Below the pieces are notes generated by a model. The model did no database searches. It saw only the letters and a program-made list of their open reading frames with translations, and had not been told where the DNA came from. A program made the translations under genes and the position numbers. Below, in pieces: positions 6,903-9,000 of a stretch of 9,000 nucleotides of DNA; position 1 is the stretch's first letter; every line of letters begins with the position of its first letter. The DNA comes from an uncultured Bacilli bacterium (GTDB lineage: Bacteria > Bacillota_I > Bacilli_A > RF39 > UBA660). Location: NCBI GenBank assembly GCA_948874605.1, contig CAQRXS010000054.1, positions 1 to 9,000 on the forward strand. Direction: 5' to 3'.

Positions 6903-8336
6903 TTAAATTTTCTTTTTTCGAATTATTCTTTTTGCTCCCGTCGTGACTGCGTAAGATTCCCACTCTCCTTTTATGTGAATTTTTTCATCAGTAATAATTT
7001 GAACTGTATCCCCATTTTGAAGTTTGTAATTTAAAGGAACAAAGACGCCATTTACTCTTGCCCCAGACATTTTTTCTAATAATTCACTGTGAATCATGTA
7101 TGCAAAGTCGATTGGGGTTGCGCCTTCTGGTAAATCAAACATATCGCCACTTGGTGTATATAGATGTATAATATTTTTATTAAAAACTTCATATCTTACT
7201 TGTTGAACAAATTTTTGATTATCTTTAATAACCTCATCAATTGTTTTCAAGGAGTTGAAGAATCTTTTCTTTCGTAATTCTTCTCGCATTTTTGTTGAAG
7301 CAGTTTCTCTATCATAATACCAGAAAGCTGCATATCCGCCATTAGCAAAACGATTCATTCTTTCCGTTTTTAGTTGAATTTGAATAGTTGAATTATTCTC
7401 TCCTTGTATTCCTAAGTGTAGAGATTGATATAAATTTTCTTTTGGTCTTACAATAAAGTCTCGCGTGTCTTCTTCTATAATTTGAAAGTTAGAACGTATA
7501 CTATCAAATACGCTGTAACACTGATTGATATTTTTTAAGATCAATTTTAAAGCAAGTAAATCATGAATGTTAGTAAGTTGTTTTCCTTTTCGTATTTTTT
7601 GGTAAAGTTGATAATTGTTTTTTATTCGAAATTGAATCTCTCCAGTAATATTTTGTATTTTTAATATTTTATGCAGTTCGTTTTTTAAAGATTCTATTTC
7701 TGATTTTTTCTCTTCTTGAAGTCGTGATCTTATTTCTTCGACACGTTTGTATTCATCTGGTGCTAGACATTGGAAAGCTAAGTTTGATAATTCATTTTCA
7801 AATTTTGAAGCGCCAAGAAAATGACTAATTGGTACCTGTGTATCTAGAGCTTCTAAAGAATTTTCAATTTGTTTCAATCTTTTTCTCTTGTATTGTATGG
7901 TTCGCATATTGTGTAATTTATCAGCAAGTTTTATAAGATTACATCTTGGCTCAAAAAGCAAAATACTGTTCATTTTTCTTTCGTTTGCATATTTTATACT
8001 TTGCTTTGTAGCTAATTTAAGACCTTTTAATTTTGTAACTCCGTCTACTAGAATACTAGTTGGATGATTAAAGTAATTTGCTATGTCTTCTTTTGTGAAT
8101 TCAGTGTCTTCAATTACATCATGAAGAAGGGCTCCACATAGTGTATCAACATCAGCATAGTATTCTACTAAAATAAGCGCGGTTGATAATGGATGAACAA
8201 TATACGGCTCGCCGCTTTCTCGTTTCACATGACGATGCAAATACTCCGCCATTTCATATGCACGTCTTGCCGCTTCTATTTCTCCCAGCTTATAATTTCT
8301 TAATTGCATTTCCACTTCTAATGCTTTAAAATTCAT
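6903..8336 (-). CDS. RelA/SpoT homologue (RSH): intact hydrolase, degenerate synthetase, TGS; short C-terminus
   Basis: A 477-residue protein of the (p)ppGpp synthetase/hydrolase family; full-length Rel has about 730. The HD hydrolase domain (about 20-170) keeps its signature: R39, SGEPYIVHPL with H48, HDVIEDT (H72, D73, E76, D77), and LADKLHNMRT with D139, N143 and T146. The synthetase domain (about 228-340) retains RIK (237-239), Y245, K247, D259 and PKENLYQSLH (298-307). However, the usual E-x-Q-I-R-T catalytic stretch reads QIQLKT (319-324), so the catalytic Glu is Gln319, the Arg is Lys323, and the usual Gly302 is Leu. A TGS domain follows (about 389-450). The protein ends in 'TTGAKRIIRKKKI', where the helical domain normally begins, so helical, zinc-finger and ACT parts are missing. 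The ATG has AGGAGTG (complement of 8344-8350). It is the first gene of the operon. I infer a (p)ppGpp or related alarmone hydrolase rather than a synthetase. Confidence 0.88.
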   Translation of the reverse strand: MNFKALEVEMQLRNYKLGEIEAARRAYEMAEYLHRHVKRESGEPYIVHPLSTALILVEYYADVDTLCGALLHDVIEDTEFTKEDIANYFNHPTSILVDGVTKLKGLKLATKQSIKYANERKMNSILLFEPRCNLIKLADKLHNMRTIQYKRKRLKQIENSLEALDTQVPISHFLGASKFENELSNLAFQCLAPDEYKRVEEIRSRLQEEKKSEIESLKNELHKILKIQNITGEIQFRIKNNYQLYQKIRKGKQLTNIHDLLALKLILKNINQCYSVFDSIRSNFQIIEEDTRDFIVRPKENLYQSLHLGIQGENNSTIQIQLKTERMNRFANGGYAAFWYYDRETASTKMREELRKKRFFNSLKTIDEVIKDNQKFVQQVRYEVFNKNIIHLYTPSGDMFDLPEGATPIDFAYMIHSELLEKMSGARVNGVFVPLNYKLQNGDTVQIITDEKIHIKGEWESYAVTTGAKRIIRKKKI

Positions 8337-8361
8337 AATCTTACACTCCTATCTCTTTAAG

Positions 8362-8396
8362 AAAAAAGACATTCTAAAATAATTAGATGTCTTTTT
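8362..8396 (-). terminator. Terminator-like hairpin in the leader of the RSH operon (possible attenuator)
   Basis: The arms 8363-8372 and 8387-8396 (AAAAAGACAT/ATGTCTTTTT) pair perfectly over 10 bp. Four further pairs (8374-8377 with 8383-8386) lie above a bulged T8373, and the loop is AATAA. Read leftward, the right arm ends in a run of six U. The hairpin lies 12 bases before the RSH Shine-Dalgarno (8346-8350) and directly after the stop of a short leader ORF. With a T5 run on the other strand it could also stop rightward transcription, but no rightward gene lies upstream of it. The hairpin is clear; its role as attenuator is inference. Confidence 0.65.
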
Positions 8397-8476
8397 CAAA
8401 AATTATCTTGTGTCATGTAAAAAGATTGCGCTATTTTACTTTTTTGCAAACCCCCGAGTAAAATTTTTCTTCTCAT
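8396..8476 (-). CDS. Possible leader peptide upstream of the RSH operon (26 codons)
   Basis: A short ORF starting at the ATG 8474-8476 and ending with TGA at 8396-8398. The product begins MRRKILLGG and ends MTQDNF. GAAAGGG (complement of 8485-8491) lies eight bases before this ATG; another in-frame ATG six bases upstream is too close to it. The ORF starts shortly after a plausible promoter (8506-8535), and its stop abuts the terminator hairpin 8362-8396. That order fits either a leader peptide controlling RSH expression or an independent small gene. No homology is recognised and short ORFs arise by chance, so confidence is low. The second half of the ORF overlaps a stretch (8419-8425) that could compete for a terminator arm. 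Confidence 0.3.
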   Translation of the reverse strand: MRRKILLGGLQKSKIAQSFYMTQDNF

Positions 8477-8505
8477 ACACATAACCCTTTCAAATAATTT
8501 TAAAT

Positions 8506-8535
8506 AAATTACCACTAAACATGGCCCTTTGTCAA
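8506..8535 (-). promoter_or_regulatory. Candidate promoter of the RSH operon
   Basis: Read leftward, a perfect TTGACA (complement of 8530-8535) is followed after 18 bases by TAATTT (complement of 8506-8511), preceded by TGG so that it forms an extended -10 (TGn). Transcription would start near 8499, a few bases before the leader ORF's ribosome site, giving an RSH leader of about 160 bases. The -35 is consensus; the -10 hexamer matches only 3/6. Confidence 0.45.
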
Positions 8536-8544
8536 TATGTTTAG
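8515..8544. repeat. 8-bp perfect inverted repeat flanking the RSH promoter -35 box
   Basis: CTAAACAT (8515-8522) and ATGTTTAG (8537-8544) are perfect inverted copies 14 bases apart. The proposed -35 box (8530-8535) lies between them, and the left copy falls in the promoter spacer. This is a typical position for a repressor-binding site, though a DNA/RNA hairpin is also possible. The 299-base stretch 8337-8635 that contains it holds no long gene. It carries the RSH leader (8337-8499), this repeat, and the tRNA promoter (8597-8625). I saw nothing further in 8545-8596. Confidence 0.4.
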
Positions 8545-8596
8545 GAATAATTTTGTTTTTCTCTCATAAAATATAAAAGAAGTATGTTTTTTTGAT

Positions 8597-8625
8597 TTGA
8601 CACTTTTGCTGAAATATAGTATATT
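8597..8625 (+). promoter_or_regulatory. Promoter of tRNA-Cys
   Basis: A consensus TTGACA (8597-8602) and TATATT (8620-8625, 5/6) are separated by exactly 17 bases. The predicted start near 8632 is only a few bases before the mature tRNA 5' end at 8636, as is common for strongly expressed single tRNA genes. Confidence 0.8.
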
Positions 8626-8635
8626 TATAACACAT

Positions 8636-8710
8636 GGAGCCGTAGCCAAGTGGCTAAGGCGTGGGTCTGCAACACCCTGATCACCAGTTCGAATCTGGTC
8701 GGCTCCTCCA
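8636..8710 (+). tRNA. tRNA-Cys (anticodon GCA), CCA encoded
   Basis: A 75-base cloverleaf. The acceptor stem GGAGCCG pairs with CGGCTCC over all seven positions. The D arm is GCC...GGC. The anticodon arm is GGGT/ACCC with loop CTGCAAC, carrying anticodon GCA after U33. The T arm is ACCAG-TTCGAAT-CTGGT. The 3' end is U73 then CCA; U73 is the identity element of tRNA-Cys. The outermost anticodon-stem pair (27-43) is U-U, a small irregularity that leaves the fold intact. The gene has its own promoter and terminator. Confidence 0.95.
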
Positions 8711-8723
8711 CATTGATATTCAG

Positions 8724-8750
8724 TCGAACATTTTAGTTCGATTTTTCTTT
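8724..8750 (+). terminator. Intrinsic terminator of tRNA-Cys
   Basis: TCGAAC (8724-8729) pairs with GTTCGA (8736-8741) around the loop ATTTTA, followed by TTTTTCTTT. It begins 13 bases after the tRNA CCA end and separates the tRNA from the next gene. Confidence 0.8.
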
Positions 8751-8791
8751 TAAAATAAATATAATTTACTTTTTTATGGTGAATAAACGAA

Positions 8792-8820
8792 TTGATAAAC
8801 TTTTAGCAATGATGTATTAT
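8792..8820 (+). promoter_or_regulatory. Candidate promoter of the VOC-family gene
   Basis: TTGATA (8792-8797, 5/6) and TATTAT (8815-8820, 5/6) are spaced by 17 bases. An overlapping TATAAT (8818-8823) is closer to consensus, but its 20-base spacer is too long. Transcription would start near 8827, giving a leader of about a dozen bases. Confidence 0.5.
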
Positions 8821-8837
8821 AATATTGGGTGATAGAA

Positions 8838-9000
8838 ATGAAAATAGATAACTTTTATTTTATAGTAAATAACATAGAAAAATCTATACAATTTTATAGT
8901 CAACTTTTAAACGAAGAACCATCTAATATCAAAGAAAATCGATGGGCAGATTGGAATAATACGAAAAATCAAATTTATTTTGGTATTATTAGTGCTGAAG
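8838..9000 (+). CDS. VOC/glyoxalase-like protein, N-terminal fragment (cut by window edge)
   Basis: Fifty-four codons are present and the frame is open to the last base. The start ATG follows GGGTGAT (8827-8833), a match to the GGTGAT part of the Shine-Dalgarno consensus, four bases upstream. The peptide begins MKIDNFYFIVNNIEKSIQFY and continues with 'SQLLNEEP'. This is the first beta-alpha unit of the vicinal-oxygen-chelate fold ('..V.DI..SI.FY...L...P'), used by glyoxalase I, fosfomycin and bleomycin resistance proteins and many uncharacterised enzymes. Metal ligands and substrate cannot be judged from this part. Confidence 0.65.
   Translation, partial: MKIDNFYFIVNNIEKSIQFYSQLLNEEPSNIKENRWADWNNTKNQIYFGIISAE

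Noticed and set aside
8433..8464. ATTTTACT/AGTAAAAT inverted repeat as an independent feature
   Set aside because: The 8 bp are almost all A-T with a 16-base loop, so it is weak alone. It is mentioned only as part of the possible attenuator.
8337..8499. T-box or other known riboswitch before the RSH gene
   Set aside because: No T-box GGUGGNACCGCG-like motif or other riboswitch core is visible; only the short ORF and hairpins are supported.
8636..8760. Integration (att) site at the tRNA-Cys 3' end
   Set aside because: I found no repeat of the tRNA 3' end elsewhere in the window and no integrase. The downstream sequence is simply the tRNA terminator.
1..9000. Reassigned TGA (Mycoplasma code) suggested by the AT-rich composition
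   Set aside because: All long genes are uninterrupted under the standard code and use TGG for Trp, so there is no need for TGA as Trp.

Overview
The window looks like chromosomal DNA of a low-G+C Gram-positive bacterium (Bacillota/Bacilli-like, possibly an AT-rich gut lineage near Erysipelotrichia or the uncultured Bacilli orders). The bases are strongly AT-rich. Most genes have AGGAG/AGGTG-type Shine-Dalgarno sites, and promoters have TTGACA/TATAAT-like boxes. The six long reading frames end in TAA or TAG and use TGG for Trp, so the standard bacterial code fits and the Mycoplasma code is not needed. The lineage is inferred from composition and protein style only.

Left part (1-3956): the N-terminus of a TetR-type repressor reads leftward off the edge, divergent from a two-gene rightward operon. 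That operon encodes an MMPL/RND-type membrane transporter (269-2335) and, with no gap, a secreted coiled-coil protein of YhgE-like style (2336-3934). The short divergent region holds promoter boxes for both directions and a near-perfect 16-bp palindrome that could be the TetR operator. It reads as a regulated efflux or envelope-lipid export unit.

Central part (3955-8336): four leftward genes packed 21, 0 and -1 bases apart, so very probably one transcript. In transcription order they are: an RSH-type (RelA/SpoT) protein with an intact-looking ppGpp hydrolase domain but a synthetase domain whose catalytic Glu is Gln; a nucleotidyltransferase-fold protein resembling GlnD/DUF294 proteins; a protein resembling the catalytic domain of class I (GluRS-type) aminoacyl-tRNA synthetases without HIGH or KMSKS signatures; and an S51 (peptidase E/cyanophycinase-like) serine peptidase. 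This combination is not a pathway I recognise and is the most interesting part of the window. It shares a small bidirectional terminator with the MMPL operon.

The RSH gene has a leader of about 160 bases. A plausible promoter is followed by a short ORF with its own ribosome binding site, then a terminator-like hairpin with a U-tract directly before the RSH ribosome binding site. This is the layout of an attenuator.

Right part (8597-9000): a tRNA-Cys(GCA) gene with a near-consensus promoter, encoded CCA and its own terminator, then the N-terminus of a VOC/glyoxalase-like protein that runs off the right edge. I saw no IS element, CRISPR array, rRNA or phage gene.
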